Positions 1 to 8,878 are shown, counted from the first letter of the stretch. The stretch: DNA of 19,593 nt from Bacillota bacterium (GCA_021820825.1 JAKADD010000006.1:1-19593), one strand, 5' to 3'. Numbers and translations: made by a program. The notes: generated by a model from the sequence alone, not told the origin.

Positions 1-1
1 G

Positions 2-112
2 GAGGTTGAATACCTGGTATTTGAAGACGAAGGACACGGCTTTATGAAGAAGGTCAATGAAATGGCCGCTTACAGACGGATCGTCGAATTCCTGGACGCG
101 CACAGACGGTAG
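2..112 (+). CDS. S9-family peptidase, C-terminal end (partial)
   Basis: Frame 2 is open from the window edge and encodes 36 residues ending in TAG at 110-112. The stretch reads EYLVFEDEGHGFMKK followed by a short helix. This is the typical C-terminal end of prolyl-oligopeptidase/acylaminoacyl-peptidase (S9) enzymes, where the His of the EDEGHGF motif is the last member of the Ser-Asp-His triad of the alpha/beta hydrolase domain. The rest of the gene lies outside the window, so substrate and start cannot be judged. It converges on the sigma-54 activator gene, with a hairpin between them. Confidence 0.75.
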   Translation, partial: EVEYLVFEDEGHGFMKKVNEMAAYRRIVEFLDAHRR

Positions 113-135
113 CACGCTGATCAGGGCATCACTGA

Positions 136-169
136 CTTCGGTTGGGAAATATTTATTTCCCAACCGAAG
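136..169. terminator. Perfect 15-bp hairpin between convergent genes
   Basis: The arms CTTCGGTTGGGAAAT and ATTTCCCAACCGAAG are exact inverted complements around the 4-nt loop ATTT. The hairpin lies between the convergent peptidase and activator genes and includes the last codons and stop of the activator. There is no U-tract after the stem on either strand. A bidirectional terminator is inferred mainly from position. Confidence 0.55.
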
Positions 170-2270
170 GAGTTGCCTGAACCTTGTCACGCATCTGACT
201 GTACTTGCGACTGACCGTAGATTGACTCACCCCCAGCGCACGCGCCGCCTGTGTCGTTGAATGGTAGCGTTTCATCGCCAGTGCGATCATCTCGTTTTCC
301 ACCTTCTCAAGCGCCTGTTTGAGTGGCACAATCTGAACGTTTCGCGGCTGTTTCTTGCCTTCTGCTGCGCCTGCGTGAAGGACGATTCTTTCCACGACAG
401 GCACATCGATGACGTCCGTATCATTTCTGATCGCAAGTCGCTGCACGATATTCTGCAGTTCGCGGACATTCCCAGGAAAGTCATACGCTTCGAGCAATTC
501 GATCGCTGAACTCGAAAAGCGGAGATTGCGTTGGTAGGTTTGATTAAACTGATGCAGATAGTGATTGGCGAGCACCCCGATGTCTTCGCGGCGATCCCGC
601 AGCGGCGGAACCTCGATCGGATAGACATCGATGCGATAAAAGAGGTCTTCGCGAAACTTCCCCTGAGCCACGAGACTGAGCAATGAACGGTTGGTGGCGG
701 CGATGATATGCGCGTCAAATTTGATCGGCGTCGTTCCTCCCACCGGATAGACCTCGCGTTCCTGCAAGGCCCGCAATAGTTTGGCTTGCAAACCAAGCGG
801 GAGTTCGGAGATTTCATCGAGAAACAGCGTGCCCTTGTGGGCCTTGATAAACAAGCCCTTTTTACCCTGCCTGTCAGCCCCCGAAAACGCCCCCTTCTCA
901 TAACCGAACAGTTCGCTTTCAAGCAGTGTTTCCGGAATCGCGGCACAGTTGATTTTAATGAAGGGGTTGCTCCGCCGTTCTCCGAGCGAGTGGATCAAAT
1001 CGGCTATTACCTCCTTGCCCACACCCGACTCTCCGACAATCAGGACTGTCGCCGCAAACTGGGCGACGCGCTGCACTTCCTGCATGACTTCATCCATGAG
1101 GGGACTCGCATACACGACAACCGATCCCGGAATGTGGTTGATCTGCTTTTGCAGCCACTCAATCTGTTGACGATATGTTTCTCCCTGCTTCCTTGTTTTC
1201 TCCAGTTCCCGTTGCAACTGCGAGACTTCCGACAGGTCACGCGAAGCGATGACGACCCTCTCAAGTTCCCTGTGATCCGTAAAGATCGGGTTTCCCACGC
1301 ACAGAATCGGATCAGAACCAGTTCCCATCAGCGATACCTTTTGCTTTTTTCGCTGTACGTCAGTGAATACCCGACACATCACATCATCCGCTGACTTGTA
1401 TTCCAGAATGCGCGCACCAATCAGTGAGTTCGGCGGATGTTGCCACTGTCCTGCAATGAAATGCGCACTCGCGCGAACCAGGACCCCCCGTGCATCGACG
1501 ACCACGATTTCATCGTAAATTGTGGACAAAATAGCTTCGAGATCCTGGTTCAAATCCTTGACAGAATCAAGTTCCATGGCCATGGCTTCGACTGACGGCA
1601 GATCCTGCAGTACGAGCGCAAATCCGGTCATCGCCCGATTCATCATAAGGGGCACAAAATCCACAAGGACGGTCGTCTTTTTGACGAGCGTAATAACTTG
1701 ATTCAGCAGGGGCGTTTGCGTGGACTTCACATGCTCGAAGTGGTGGGTTCCAAATAATTCTTGCACACTGGCCTTTGCCAACTGATGTCGTGACATCTTC
1801 AGCATTCTCAGCGTTTCTTCGTTAGTATTGACAACTGCATAACGAAAATCGACGATCATGAGACCCTTTGGAATCGATGAGAACAACGCTCGCAACCAGG
1901 CATGGTCTGTGTCAGTGCCTGAAGCAGTCATGGCCAGAAGGTAATCTTCTCGCCGAAAGTACTTCAATTCTTCCCTGTGTCGAACAAGCGTAACTTCCTG
2001 CGACAGCACATCGAGCACATGGGCAGACAGTTCGGGGAGTGGAATGATTTTGATCGGGGACGAATTGATCAATCGCGCAAGGGAAAAACGGACTTGCGCC
2101 TTTCTCTCAAACTCAAGCAGCAGGGAAATGCTGTTTAAGGCGTAAAGTTCCCCGTTCCTCTCCACAAACACGAATGGGTGCTCTCCAAGTTGCAGGCGTT
2201 GCTTGATTTGCCCGACATCAACATCGTGATCCAGGATGATTGGATTGCGCAGATATGATGCAAGTTCCAC
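153..2270 (-). CDS. PAS-containing sigma-54-dependent transcriptional activator (RocR-like)
   Basis: Bacterial enhancer-binding protein of about 705 residues. Numbered from the upstream GTG, an N-terminal CBS-like segment (about 1-80) is followed by two PAS-like domains (about 125-225 and 245-350), a short coiled coil (about 350-380), the AAA+ sigma-54 interaction domain (about 395-630) and a Fis/TyrR-type helix-turn-helix (about 665-695). Visible motifs are Walker A GESGVGKE (416-423), GAFSGA (463-468, the sigma-54 contact loop, Ser for the usual Thr) and Walker B GTLFLDEI (483-490). The PAS domains probably sense a metabolite. It is the last gene of the minus-strand cluster, and sigma-54 promoters precede neighbouring operons, so it is inferred to activate them. 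The GTG at 2268-2270 has the GGGG tract 8 nt away; the in-frame GTG at 2277-2279 overlaps it. Confidence 0.93.
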   Translation of the reverse strand: MELASYLRNPIILDHDVDVGQIKQRLQLGEHPFVFVERNGELYALNSISLLLEFERKAQVRFSLARLINSSPIKIIPLPELSAHVLDVLSQEVTLVRHREELKYFRREDYLLAMTASGTDTDHAWLRALFSSIPKGLMIVDFRYAVVNTNEETLRMLKMSRHQLAKASVQELFGTHHFEHVKSTQTPLLNQVITLVKKTTVLVDFVPLMMNRAMTGFALVLQDLPSVEAMAMELDSVKDLNQDLEAILSTIYDEIVVVDARGVLVRASAHFIAGQWQHPPNSLIGARILEYKSADDVMCRVFTDVQRKKQKVSLMGTGSDPILCVGNPIFTDHRELERVVIASRDLSEVSQLQRELEKTRKQGETYRQQIEWLQKQINHIPGSVVVYASPLMDEVMQEVQRVAQFAATVLIVGESGVGKEVIADLIHSLGERRSNPFIKINCAAIPETLLESELFGYEKGAFSGADRQGKKGLFIKAHKGTLFLDEISELPLGLQAKLLRALQEREVYPVGGTTPIKFDAHIIAATNRSLLSLVAQGKFREDLFYRIDVYPIEVPPLRDRREDIGVLANHYLHQFNQTYQRNLRFSSSAIELLEAYDFPGNVRELQNIVQRLAIRNDTDVIDVPVVERIVLHAGAAEGKKQPRNVQIVPLKQALEKVENEMIALAMKRYHSTTQAARALGVSQSTVSRKYSQMRDKVQATPSVGK

Positions 2271-2305
2271 AGTACCCACCCCGTTAATATGTCGCTCTGA
2301 CTAAT

Positions 2306-2323
2306 GTATGCACTCACGCATAC
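2306..2323. promoter_or_regulatory. Inverted repeat upstream of the activator gene
   Basis: GTATGC and GCATAC form a perfect 6-bp inverted repeat with a 6-nt spacer, about 35 bp upstream of the activator start. The TGCA/GCAT core resembles the repeats upstream of gabT and patA, so an autoregulatory site is possible. This is inference from sequence similarity only. Confidence 0.3.
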
Positions 2324-2419
2324 GCAGTACGAACACCAAACTATCACACTATATCGAAAATGGCAACGGGTCGCGGATACTGCTAAACGGCGAAGTACAC
2401 GCCGGAGCACCAACAGACA

Positions 2420-2451
2420 GCCGGATCAGTGACAGCACTCACTGATCCGGC
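2420..2451 (-). terminator. 13-bp hairpin downstream of the permease gene
   Basis: Perfect inverted repeat with arms GCCGGATCAGTGA and TCACTGATCCGGC and a 6-nt loop, between the permease stop and the activator gene. It is a strong stem without a U-tract. It may be a terminator or an RNA-stabilising element separating the permease transcript from the activator gene. Confidence 0.45.
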
Positions 2452-2478
2452 GGAGAACGCCATAGCCCGCAAATATGG

Positions 2479-2498
2479 ATGGAGACGCTTGTCTCCAT
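2479..2498 (-). terminator. 8-bp hairpin 38 nt after the permease stop
   Basis: Arms ATGGAGAC and GTCTCCAT flank a 4-nt loop. On the minus strand the stem is followed by CCATATTTG, a weak T-rich stretch. It is the first hairpin after the permease stop and, with the 2420-2451 stem, forms a likely two-hairpin transcript end. Confidence 0.45.
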
Positions 2499-2535
2499 TC
2501 GTCAGTTTAATCAACGCGACCGACCCTGGCTGCAC

Positions 2536-3978
2536 TCAGAGTGCAGATGTTGATTCCTCCGCTGCTTGCTCGCCTGGGATGAAGTGTTGCCTGCGTTCGG
2601 AATAAAACGGCGCCCGGTTCTTGAAACGGCCCCAGAGCATGGGAATAATGCCAATAGCAATCAGCCCGATTCCGACCGCGTCCGTCGTGGCGTTTAGGCT
2701 CGGAATGTCCGATACGCCCACAACGATCAGAAACACAGCGGTCGCAGCTGGCCACAGGAACAGGAACACGAAATTGGCCACGGACTGAAAGAGCAGTTTT
2801 CTGTAGTAAAAAATTACAGCGAGCGAGGCAAGGCCATAATAGAATACGACCTGCAATCCGATTGCGTTAATCGCGTCCGTCATCACCGCACTGATGGAAG
2901 ACAGAAAGTTTGACAGGACAAACAGGATCAGTGCCAGGATTGTGATGACGATGCTGGCCAGGTAGGGTGTCTTCCACTTCGCGTGAACGGCTCCGAACCG
3001 ACCAGAGATCACGCCATCGCGGCCCATGGAATAGAGCGTCCTGGTAACCTGCAACAGCGAGGTTTCAAGAGTGGCGATCGTCGACAGCGCCACCGCCAAT
3101 ACCATGATGTTCCCCCAGACTGGACCATACAGTTGAACGCCCATCTGCTGAAGAACATTTGCGGATGACGCGGCGATCGTTTTCTCTGACATGCTGAGCT
3201 GAGTGGCAACGGTAAACAGTTCAAACATCGAGAATATGATGAGAATGCCGATCACCGCACCCAATCCGGGAATGCGTTTGCTGTCCTTTGTCTCCTCATT
3301 CAGGTTCGCCGATACATCCCATCCCCAGTAATAGAAAGTGGCAATCAGCGCTCCGGCGACAAATACAGATCCGCTTGAAAAGCCAGTCGGAGAAAACCAG
3401 GACCAGTGAAATGCATTCACGGGATGCGCGCCGTATTTGACAAGAGCCACAATCCCTGAAACAACGAGAATTAACATCTCAATGGAGCTCATGATCCACT
3501 GCACCCTTACTGTGATTTGAATCCCCAGCATCACCAGGAAACTGATCAGCAGAAACCAGAGTCCACCGACAATTGTCACAGCCGTCAAGTTATTGTTGAG
3601 ATTTGGCGCAATCATGTCCAGAGTCACGGCTCCTGCCGGAAATGATCCTGCCACCATGAACACAGTCGCCGATACGATCAGCGCCCAACCGGAGAGAAAC
3701 CCCAGATCCGCGCTCAAGGCACGCCCCACCCAAGCGTACGAAGCGCCTGAGTTGGCTTGCCAGCGGCCCAGATAGAGAAACGCCATCACAACGCCAAACA
3801 TGGGGATTCCGCACCACAACAGAGCGGCCGGGGCTTGCAGCCCAACGGTCCCGATTAACACCGCTGTCGTCGCAGCGATCGAATAGGCTGGAGCAGTCCC
3901 GGCCACTGCCATGACCGTTGAATCGAGTAACCCGATTGAATTTTTAGATAATTCATTTTTACGTTGTGCTAATGACAA
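2536..3978 (-). CDS. APC-superfamily amino acid/polyamine permease
   Basis: Membrane transporter of 480 residues with about 12 hydrophobic segments. The first segment reads MAVAGTAPAYSIAATTAVLI, the glycine/alanine-rich TM1 signature of APC-superfamily amino acid-polyamine transporters that bind the substrate amine there. The start is TTG at 3976-3978, supported by an AGGGGGG ribosome-binding site 8 nt upstream; no ATG is nearby. The gene follows the putrescine aminotransferase by 128 bp on the same strand, so putrescine or GABA import is the likely job, but substrate cannot be read from sequence. No separate -24/-12 promoter was found before it, so it is probably co-transcribed with patA. 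Confidence 0.88.
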   Translation of the reverse strand: MSLAQRKNELSKNSIGLLDSTVMAVAGTAPAYSIAATTAVLIGTVGLQAPAALLWCGIPMFGVVMAFLYLGRWQANSGASYAWVGRALSADLGFLSGWALIVSATVFMVAGSFPAGAVTLDMIAPNLNNNLTAVTIVGGLWFLLISFLVMLGIQITVRVQWIMSSIEMLILVVSGIVALVKYGAHPVNAFHWSWFSPTGFSSGSVFVAGALIATFYYWGWDVSANLNEETKDSKRIPGLGAVIGILIIFSMFELFTVATQLSMSEKTIAASSANVLQQMGVQLYGPVWGNIMVLAVALSTIATLETSLLQVTRTLYSMGRDGVISGRFGAVHAKWKTPYLASIVITILALILFVLSNFLSSISAVMTDAINAIGLQVVFYYGLASLAVIFYYRKLLFQSVANFVFLFLWPAATAVFLIVVGVSDIPSLNATTDAVGIGLIAIGIIPMLWGRFKNRAPFYSERRQHFIPGEQAAEESTSAL

Positions 3979-4032
3979 ATCTATGACCCCCCTGAATTGA
4001 TCTGACTGTAATCTACTTGGAGACCAATGAGT

Positions 4033-4074
4033 CGGGCAGGCGGTCGTGCGCGTTTCGCAACACGCCGCCTCCCG
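4033..4074 (-). terminator. Intercistronic hairpin between patA and permease
   Basis: A GC-rich stem pairs CGGG-c-AGGCGG-t-CGTG with CACG-CCGCCT-CCCG, with two single-nucleotide bulges. No U-tract follows on the minus strand. It sits 33 bp after the patA stop. It may partly terminate or set the relative mRNA levels of patA and permease. Confidence 0.4.
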
Positions 4075-4106
4075 TTCATGTTTATAACACCTGATTGTCC
4101 GCTGCG

Positions 4107-5456
4107 TTACGCTGTCTGTGCTTCCGCCGCAAGTGACTCTTCAAGCGCAGTCAACACGGTGTCTATCTGTTCATACGAGATGATGGCCGGTGGTTCAATT
4201 CGAATGACTGTCGCATTGTTGAGTGTTCCGCCGACAAGCACGCGCCTTGAAAACAGACGCTTTGCGATTGAATAGCCCATCGCGTTACTGACAAATTCCA
4301 TTCCAATGAGGAGTCCCAACCCACGCACCGCTTTGAGCACGGTGGGATACCTGGCCTGCAGATTCTGCAAATGTTTCAGAATGTATTCGCCCTTGTCGCG
4401 CGCTTGTCCCGGAATATCTTCTTCCAGAGTTGTATTGATACCTGCGATGGCCCCCGCGCACACCAGTGGGTTTCCTCCGAACGTAGAAGATCCAAGAATA
4501 AAAGGATTTTCCTCCATTTTTCCCCATAAATATGGTCTGGCCACCATGGCGGCGATCGGTACCACGCCACCGCCAAACGCCTTGCCCAGCGTCATGATAT
4601 CGGGCACCACATCCCAATGATTGACTCCAAACAGCGTGCCCGTCCGGCCCATTCCCGTCTGCACCTCGTCAACGATCAGAACGCACTCATACTGGTCGCA
4701 GATTCTGCGTAGATTGGGCAAATAGTCATCCGGCGGAATGTTGACGCCACCCTCGCCCTGAACAGGTTCCACAATCACCCCCGCAACCGTATCCCCAGTT
4801 TTGACGATCGATTGAATCATTGCCTCCACGGCCTGCGAATCACCGAACGGAACGTGATAGAAACCCGGTACAAGCGGGAGATATGGTTCGCGAAACAACG
4901 CTTTTCCAGAAGCCGACAGGGCGCCCAGCGACTTACCATGGAATCCGTTGATCGTCGAGACAAAGCATTTCTTGCCGGTGGCCAGCCTGGCAAGTTTAAG
5001 CGCCATCTCATTGGCCTCCGCGCCGCCATTGACCAGATAGGAATGACGCAAATCGCCTGGTGTGATCATTGCCACCAGCTTTGACAGGTATCCGCGCAGT
5101 GGATCGATCAGCTCCTGACTGTGCAACGCATAGCGTCCCAACTGACTACGCACTGCGCTGACAACCTTCGGATGCCGATGACCAAGCAGATAGACGCCGA
5201 ATCCTCCGAGACAGTCAATGTATTCATGACCACGGGTATCGCGAAAAATCGCGCCCTCGTCTTCCCACTCAGCGACTGAATAGTCGTTGGAACTCGATTT
5301 CCTGGCTTCCAGAATCGCCTTCGTTACATAAAGCGGAAAATTCTCCAAAGAATCCTTTACGATCTGATCCCGCTCATCAGCGGTCAGTTCTGTCGCGTGA
5401 ATCAGATGCAAAATACGACCCGCTTCATTGAGAATTTCTTCTTTCGTTGGAACCAT
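4107..5456 (-). CDS. patA: Putrescine aminotransferase (YgjG/PatA type)
   Basis: Class III PLP-dependent aminotransferase of 449 residues (E. coli YgjG is about 459). It transfers the amino group of putrescine to 2-oxoglutarate, giving 4-aminobutanal (cyclising to 1-pyrroline) and glutamate. Remembered YgjG landmarks are conserved: IDCLGGFG (about 80-87), HSQELIDPLR (112-121), FHGKSLGALSAS (172-183), EPVQGEGGV (230-238), VDEVQTGMGRTG with D263, and LGKAFGGGV with the PLP lysine K292. GTLNNA and RIEPP close the active site near the C-terminus. The ATG has a GGAAGG site 6 nt upstream. A sigma-54 promoter lies at 5533-5548. Other diamine or ornithine aminotransferases are less likely because the YgjG-specific stretches match closely. 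Confidence 0.9.
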   Translation of the reverse strand: MVPTKEEILNEAGRILHLIHATELTADERDQIVKDSLENFPLYVTKAILEARKSSSNDYSVAEWEDEGAIFRDTRGHEYIDCLGGFGVYLLGHRHPKVVSAVRSQLGRYALHSQELIDPLRGYLSKLVAMITPGDLRHSYLVNGGAEANEMALKLARLATGKKCFVSTINGFHGKSLGALSASGKALFREPYLPLVPGFYHVPFGDSQAVEAMIQSIVKTGDTVAGVIVEPVQGEGGVNIPPDDYLPNLRRICDQYECVLIVDEVQTGMGRTGTLFGVNHWDVVPDIMTLGKAFGGGVVPIAAMVARPYLWGKMEENPFILGSSTFGGNPLVCAGAIAGINTTLEEDIPGQARDKGEYILKHLQNLQARYPTVLKAVRGLGLLIGMEFVSNAMGYSIAKRLFSRRVLVGGTLNNATVIRIEPPAIISYEQIDTVLTALEESLAAEAQTA

Positions 5457-5532
5457 TTTATCCTTCCTTTATGCGAATTTATTCAGAATTTTTTACCCAA
5501 TCAGCAAACGTTCCTGCTCATTCTTTTCTACA

Positions 5533-5548
5533 AGCAACTTTGATGCCA
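5533..5548 (-). promoter_or_regulatory. Sigma-54 (-24/-12) promoter of patA
   Basis: On the minus strand TGGCAT-N5-TTGCT matches the sigma-54 consensus TGGCAC-N5-TTGCW with one change and exact GG/GC spacing. It lies 77 nt upstream of the patA ATG. The cluster encodes a sigma-54 activator, which supports function. Confidence 0.75.
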
Positions 5549-5625
5549 AGAGATTCCGCGCCCTGGTTTGCGCAGCAACACACGAAAAGACCATTTCCAG
5601 ATCTCCGGATCTCATAGAGCGTTAT

Positions 5626-5675
5626 GCCTAAATGCATAGGTTATGCACGGTTGCGCCGATCCTATGCATTTAGGC
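5626..5675. promoter_or_regulatory. Long inverted repeat, candidate activator-binding enhancer
   Basis: The 15-bp arms GCCTAAATGCATAGG (5626-5640) and CCTATGCATTTAGGC (5661-5675) are exact inverted complements separated by 20 nt. Each arm contains ATGCAT. The repeat lies about 80-130 bp upstream of the patA -24 element, the usual range for sigma-54 enhancers, and RocR-type sites carry ATGCA/TGCAT half-sites. It also lies after the aldehyde dehydrogenase stop, so an unusual terminator is the alternative; no U-tract is present. Confidence 0.5.
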
Positions 5676-5745
5676 GTGTTCAGGAAGACATGCGTGTTTG
5701 CGTGAACAGTGCGGGCAGCATTTCGCATACGATTCTGGCGCAAGC

Positions 5746-7254
5746 TTAATGGCGATACCACCCTGTCTGTTCAACAGCGAGATTGACGTTAATCTGTTTG
5801 ACTTCCGTATACTCGTCAAATCCGAACGTTCCCAGTTCGCGACCAATACCCGACTGTTTATACCCGCCCCACGGCGCTTCATTGTAGGTCGGATGATACG
5901 TATTGATCCAGGTAATCCCTGCCCGCACCTGTTTGACCACACGGTGAGCCTTGGCCACATCACTCGTAAATACGGCGGCAGCCAGTCCGTATATGGTATC
6001 ATTGGCCAGGCGGATCGCCTCGTCTTCATCGGAAAACGTCTGCACGACGAGGACGGGTCCGAAAATCTCCTCCTGCACAATGCGCATGTCAGGAGTCGTG
6101 TCGGTAAAAATGGTCGGCAGCAGATAATTCCCACGCTGTCCCAGCACGCCCTCAGGACGCTTGCCCCCGCACAGCAGGCGGGCGCCCTCTGCGAGTCCTG
6201 TCGCAATATAACGCTCGACTTTTTCCATATGCGCGGGAGTGATGAGCGGTCCCATCTCGGTGTTTGGATCAAAGCCGTCGCCCACCTGAATCTTTGTCGC
6301 ACGCTCCACCAGCCGTTCCATAAAGCGATCATGCAGTGAGCGTTCGATGAGCAGACGCGAACCAGCAGAACACACTTGCCCAGCATTGACATAAATAGCG
6401 TACAGCGCATAATCGACCGCCGTTTCAAAGTCGGCGTCGGCAAATACGATGTTGGGCGACTTGCCGCCGAGTTCCAGCGAAATTTTCTTCAGGTTACCAG
6501 TTGCCGCCTGCATGATTGATCGCCCCGTGACTGTGCCGCCCGTGAACGCAATCTTGTCCACCAGATGGCTTTCGGCCAGCAGGTGACCGACAACCGGACC
6601 TGCTCCCGTCAACACGTTCACGACTCCAGGAGGAAATCCCACCTCTTCCATCAATGAGGCTAGGATGAGCGCACTGAGCGGAGTCGCTTCGGATGGCTTC
6701 AGAATGCACACATTGCCTGCCGCAAGCGCCGGAGCCATTTTCCAGACGGCCATCAACAACGGATAATTCCAGGGAATAATTTGGCCGCATACCCCCACTG
6801 GTTCCCGCACGACGAATGTCTGCGAAGGAGCGGGCACGTCAAACGTCTGGCCGTGTGGTTTTGTCGCCAGCCCCGCATAATATCGAAAACAGTTCGCCGC
6901 ATCGGTCACGTCGAACTCGGACTCCCGCAGCGGTTTCCCGTTATTCATGGTATCAACCGCCGCCAATTCCGCTGCGTGTTCTTCGATCCTGTCCGCCAGA
7001 CGCAGCAAGAGCAGCGCCCGGTCCTGTGCTGATGAAGACCGCCATTGCCCATCATCAAACGCCGCGCGCGCCGCCCTGATCGCCCGTTCGCCGTCTGCCA
7101 GCGTGGCCTCAGCGACCACCGCGATCACATCGCCTGTCGCGGGATTGTGGACCGCTCTCCTGCCGTTGTCGGAAGCCTTCACCCACTCTCCTGCAATGTA
7201 CATGAGCGCCGTTCCGTCTTCTGCGCGCCGCAATCCTTCCAACCAGTCAACCAC
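5746..7254 (-). CDS. Aldehyde dehydrogenase (aminoaldehyde/betaine aldehyde type)
   Basis: NAD(P)-dependent aldehyde dehydrogenase of 502 residues, full length. Visible catalytic elements are PWNYP with N163, LELGGKSPN with general-base E261, and GQVCSAGSR with nucleophile C295. The C-terminal WINTYHPTYNEAPWGGYKQSGIGRELG region resembles betaine-aldehyde and other aminoaldehyde dehydrogenases. Set between gabT and patA, it likely oxidises 4-aminobutanal to GABA. It might also accept succinate semialdehyde, since no other intact enzyme for that step is present. The start is GTG at 7252-7254 with GAGAGGGG 8 nt upstream; the ATG beginning MYIAGEW (codon 18) is an alternative. The ribosome-binding site lies in the last codons of the upstream ALDH remnant, so translation may be coupled. 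Confidence 0.88.
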   Translation of the reverse strand: MVDWLEGLRRAEDGTALMYIAGEWVKASDNGRRAVHNPATGDVIAVVAEATLADGERAIRAARAAFDDGQWRSSSAQDRALLLLRLADRIEEHAAELAAVDTMNNGKPLRESEFDVTDAANCFRYYAGLATKPHGQTFDVPAPSQTFVVREPVGVCGQIIPWNYPLLMAVWKMAPALAAGNVCILKPSEATPLSALILASLMEEVGFPPGVVNVLTGAGPVVGHLLAESHLVDKIAFTGGTVTGRSIMQAATGNLKKISLELGGKSPNIVFADADFETAVDYALYAIYVNAGQVCSAGSRLLIERSLHDRFMERLVERATKIQVGDGFDPNTEMGPLITPAHMEKVERYIATGLAEGARLLCGGKRPEGVLGQRGNYLLPTIFTDTTPDMRIVQEEIFGPVLVVQTFSDEDEAIRLANDTIYGLAAAVFTSDVAKAHRVVKQVRAGITWINTYHPTYNEAPWGGYKQSGIGRELGTFGFDEYTEVKQINVNLAVEQTGWYRH

Positions 7255-7258
7255 TGCT

Positions 7259-7447
7259 TTAACCCCTCTCGCTAAAGTCGATCCCGAAAATACACAGCAT
7301 GGCCAGTTTCGCGGCTGTCACAGCCTGTGTGATGTGGACGCGCTGCGCAATCGATACGCGGACGATCACTTCGCCTGTAAACTTATTTGTGACTGGCAGC
7401 CTGGCAGCAGTCTCAATCCATTCACCGCCAATCAGTGTACTCACCAA
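7259..7447 (-). pseudogene. Truncated aldehyde dehydrogenase N-terminus (remnant or leader ORF)
   Basis: The 62-codon ORF has an ALDH-like N-terminus: LIGGEWIET, then LPVTNKFTGEVI, then an alanine-rich helix. After about 50 residues the similarity stops and the ORF ends in unrelated residues and TAA at 7259-7261. Family members are about 480-500 residues, so about 90 percent is missing. TTG (7445-7447) and GTG (7442-7444) starts with an AAAGGA site remain. It lies between gabT and the intact ALDH, 4 bp before the ALDH GTG. I infer a large internal deletion in a second dehydrogenase, plausibly for succinate semialdehyde, whose 5' end persists as a coupled leader ORF. Expression of the peptide is unproven. 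Confidence 0.7.
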
Positions 7448-7474
7448 AAAGGTTTCCTTTGCGTGCAGTGAAAG

Positions 7475-8878
7475 TTATGCCCGAGCGAGTTCCCGCGCTG
7501 TCTCCTCCACCGCTGATCCGATAATAGCCAGACCCTTTTCCATATCATCGTCACTGATGACCAAAGGAGCAAGCAATCGAATCACATTGTTGTACACGCC
7601 AGCCTTCACAGTGATGAGTCCCCTATCCAGACACTTCTGGCTTACCGCCGCGCTAGCCTGTCCAAACGGTTCCTTCGTGGCGCGGTCCTTGACCAGTTCG
7701 AATGCGACCATGGCGCCTTGTCCACGCACATCACCGATGATCGGCACACGCGCCTGTAACGCTCGCAAATACGACAGACTTCGCTCCCCAATCTGCTGCG
7801 CCCGCTCAGCCAGCCGATCACGTTCCATGATCTCAATTACAGTCAGGGCCGCAACGGCAGACAGAGGATTTCCACCATATGTGCCACCAAGGCCCCCCAC
7901 TTCCGTGGCATCCATGATCTGGGCTTTGCCCACTATAGCGGAGATGGGCAGCCCGGCCCCCATTGATTTCGCCATCACAACGATGTCTGGGTCGAGAGAA
8001 TCGTAGTGTTCGGATGCGAACAGGCGCCCCGCGCGACCAAAACCACTCTGCACCTCATCGACGATAAAGACGATCCCGCGTTCCCTGCACATGGCGCGGA
8101 GCCTCGGCAGATAAGCGGGAGGCGGAACGACAAAACCACCTTCTCCCTGCACCGGTTCTATGATGAGAGCGGCGACATTGTCGGCATCGACATACGTGTC
8201 AAACGCGTGCAACACCACATCCACACATTCGTACTGGCAACTCGCAAATTCCTTGCCAATCGGGCAACGGTAACAGTTCGCGTAGGGCACCCTATACACT
8301 TCCGGAACAAACGGGCCGAACCCCGCCTTGTAAGGATGAATTTTACTGGTCAGCGCCAGACCCATATTGGTGCGGCCATGAAAAGCATAGTCAAATGCGA
8401 TGATCGCCTGGCGACCAGTGTAACTACGGGCCACCTTAATCGCATTTTCTACAGCTTCCGCGCCACTGTTGGCCAGCAGCACTTTCGTCTCACCATCGAT
8501 GGGCGTGATCCGGCACAGTTCCTCGGCCAAACGTATGTAAGGCTCGTTCAACGTCACGTGGAAACAGGTATGCAACAATTTTCCAGCCTGTTCCTGCACA
8601 GCCGCTACGACTTCAGGGTGTGCACTGCCCACATTGAGACAGCCGATACCCCCTGCAAAATCAAGGTATTCACGCCCTGCGTCGTCCCACATCTTTGCCC
8701 CCTGTGCCCGCACGACGCAGATGGGGTTTTGAACGGATACGCCTTTGGCGACCACAAGCTGGCGACGCTCATTGAGTGTCAGCTTTGCTTCATTCGTCAG
8801 TTCCACTGGCGCCAGTGTCGCAGCCGACGTCTGTGCATGAACCTGTATTCGGGTGCTCTCAGTATCTAAGACGTCCAA
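7475..8878 (-). CDS. gabT: 4-aminobutyrate aminotransferase
   Basis: Class III PLP aminotransferase of 467 residues, converting GABA and 2-oxoglutarate to succinate semialdehyde and glutamate. Conserved elements are LANSGAEAVENAIK (135-148), FHGRTNMGLALT (166-177), EPVQGEGGF (241-249), VDEVQSGFGR with D274, and MAKSMGAGLPISA with the PLP lysine K304. Cys202, Cys205, Cys214 and Cys218 form a CX2CX8CX3C cluster. The start is TTG at 8876-8878, backed by a GAGGGGGG site about 6 nt upstream; there is no nearby ATG. It heads the operon with the ALDH remnant and ALDH, behind a near-perfect sigma-54 promoter at 8922-8937. 5-aminovalerate could be a side substrate. Confidence 0.9.
   Translation of the reverse strand: MDVLDTESTRIQVHAQTSAATLAPVELTNEAKLTLNERRQLVVAKGVSVQNPICVVRAQGAKMWDDAGREYLDFAGGIGCLNVGSAHPEVVAAVQEQAGKLLHTCFHVTLNEPYIRLAEELCRITPIDGETKVLLANSGAEAVENAIKVARSYTGRQAIIAFDYAFHGRTNMGLALTSKIHPYKAGFGPFVPEVYRVPYANCYRCPIGKEFASCQYECVDVVLHAFDTYVDADNVAALIIEPVQGEGGFVVPPPAYLPRLRAMCRERGIVFIVDEVQSGFGRAGRLFASEHYDSLDPDIVVMAKSMGAGLPISAIVGKAQIMDATEVGGLGGTYGGNPLSAVAALTVIEIMERDRLAERAQQIGERSLSYLRALQARVPIIGDVRGQGAMVAFELVKDRATKEPFGQASAAVSQKCLDRGLITVKAGVYNNVIRLLAPLVISDDDMEKGLAIIGSAVEETARELARA

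Noticed and set aside
5670..6443. Minus-strand ORF inside the ALDH gene
   Set aside because: Overlaps the ALDH in another frame, arginine/cysteine-rich, no family resemblance.
7299..8006. Plus-strand ORF opposite gabT
   Set aside because: Codon-biased shadow of a conserved gene; the gabT frame holds all family motifs.
8006..8869. Plus-strand ORF of 287 codons opposite gabT
   Set aside because: Complementary-frame shadow, no known motif and no ribosome-binding site.
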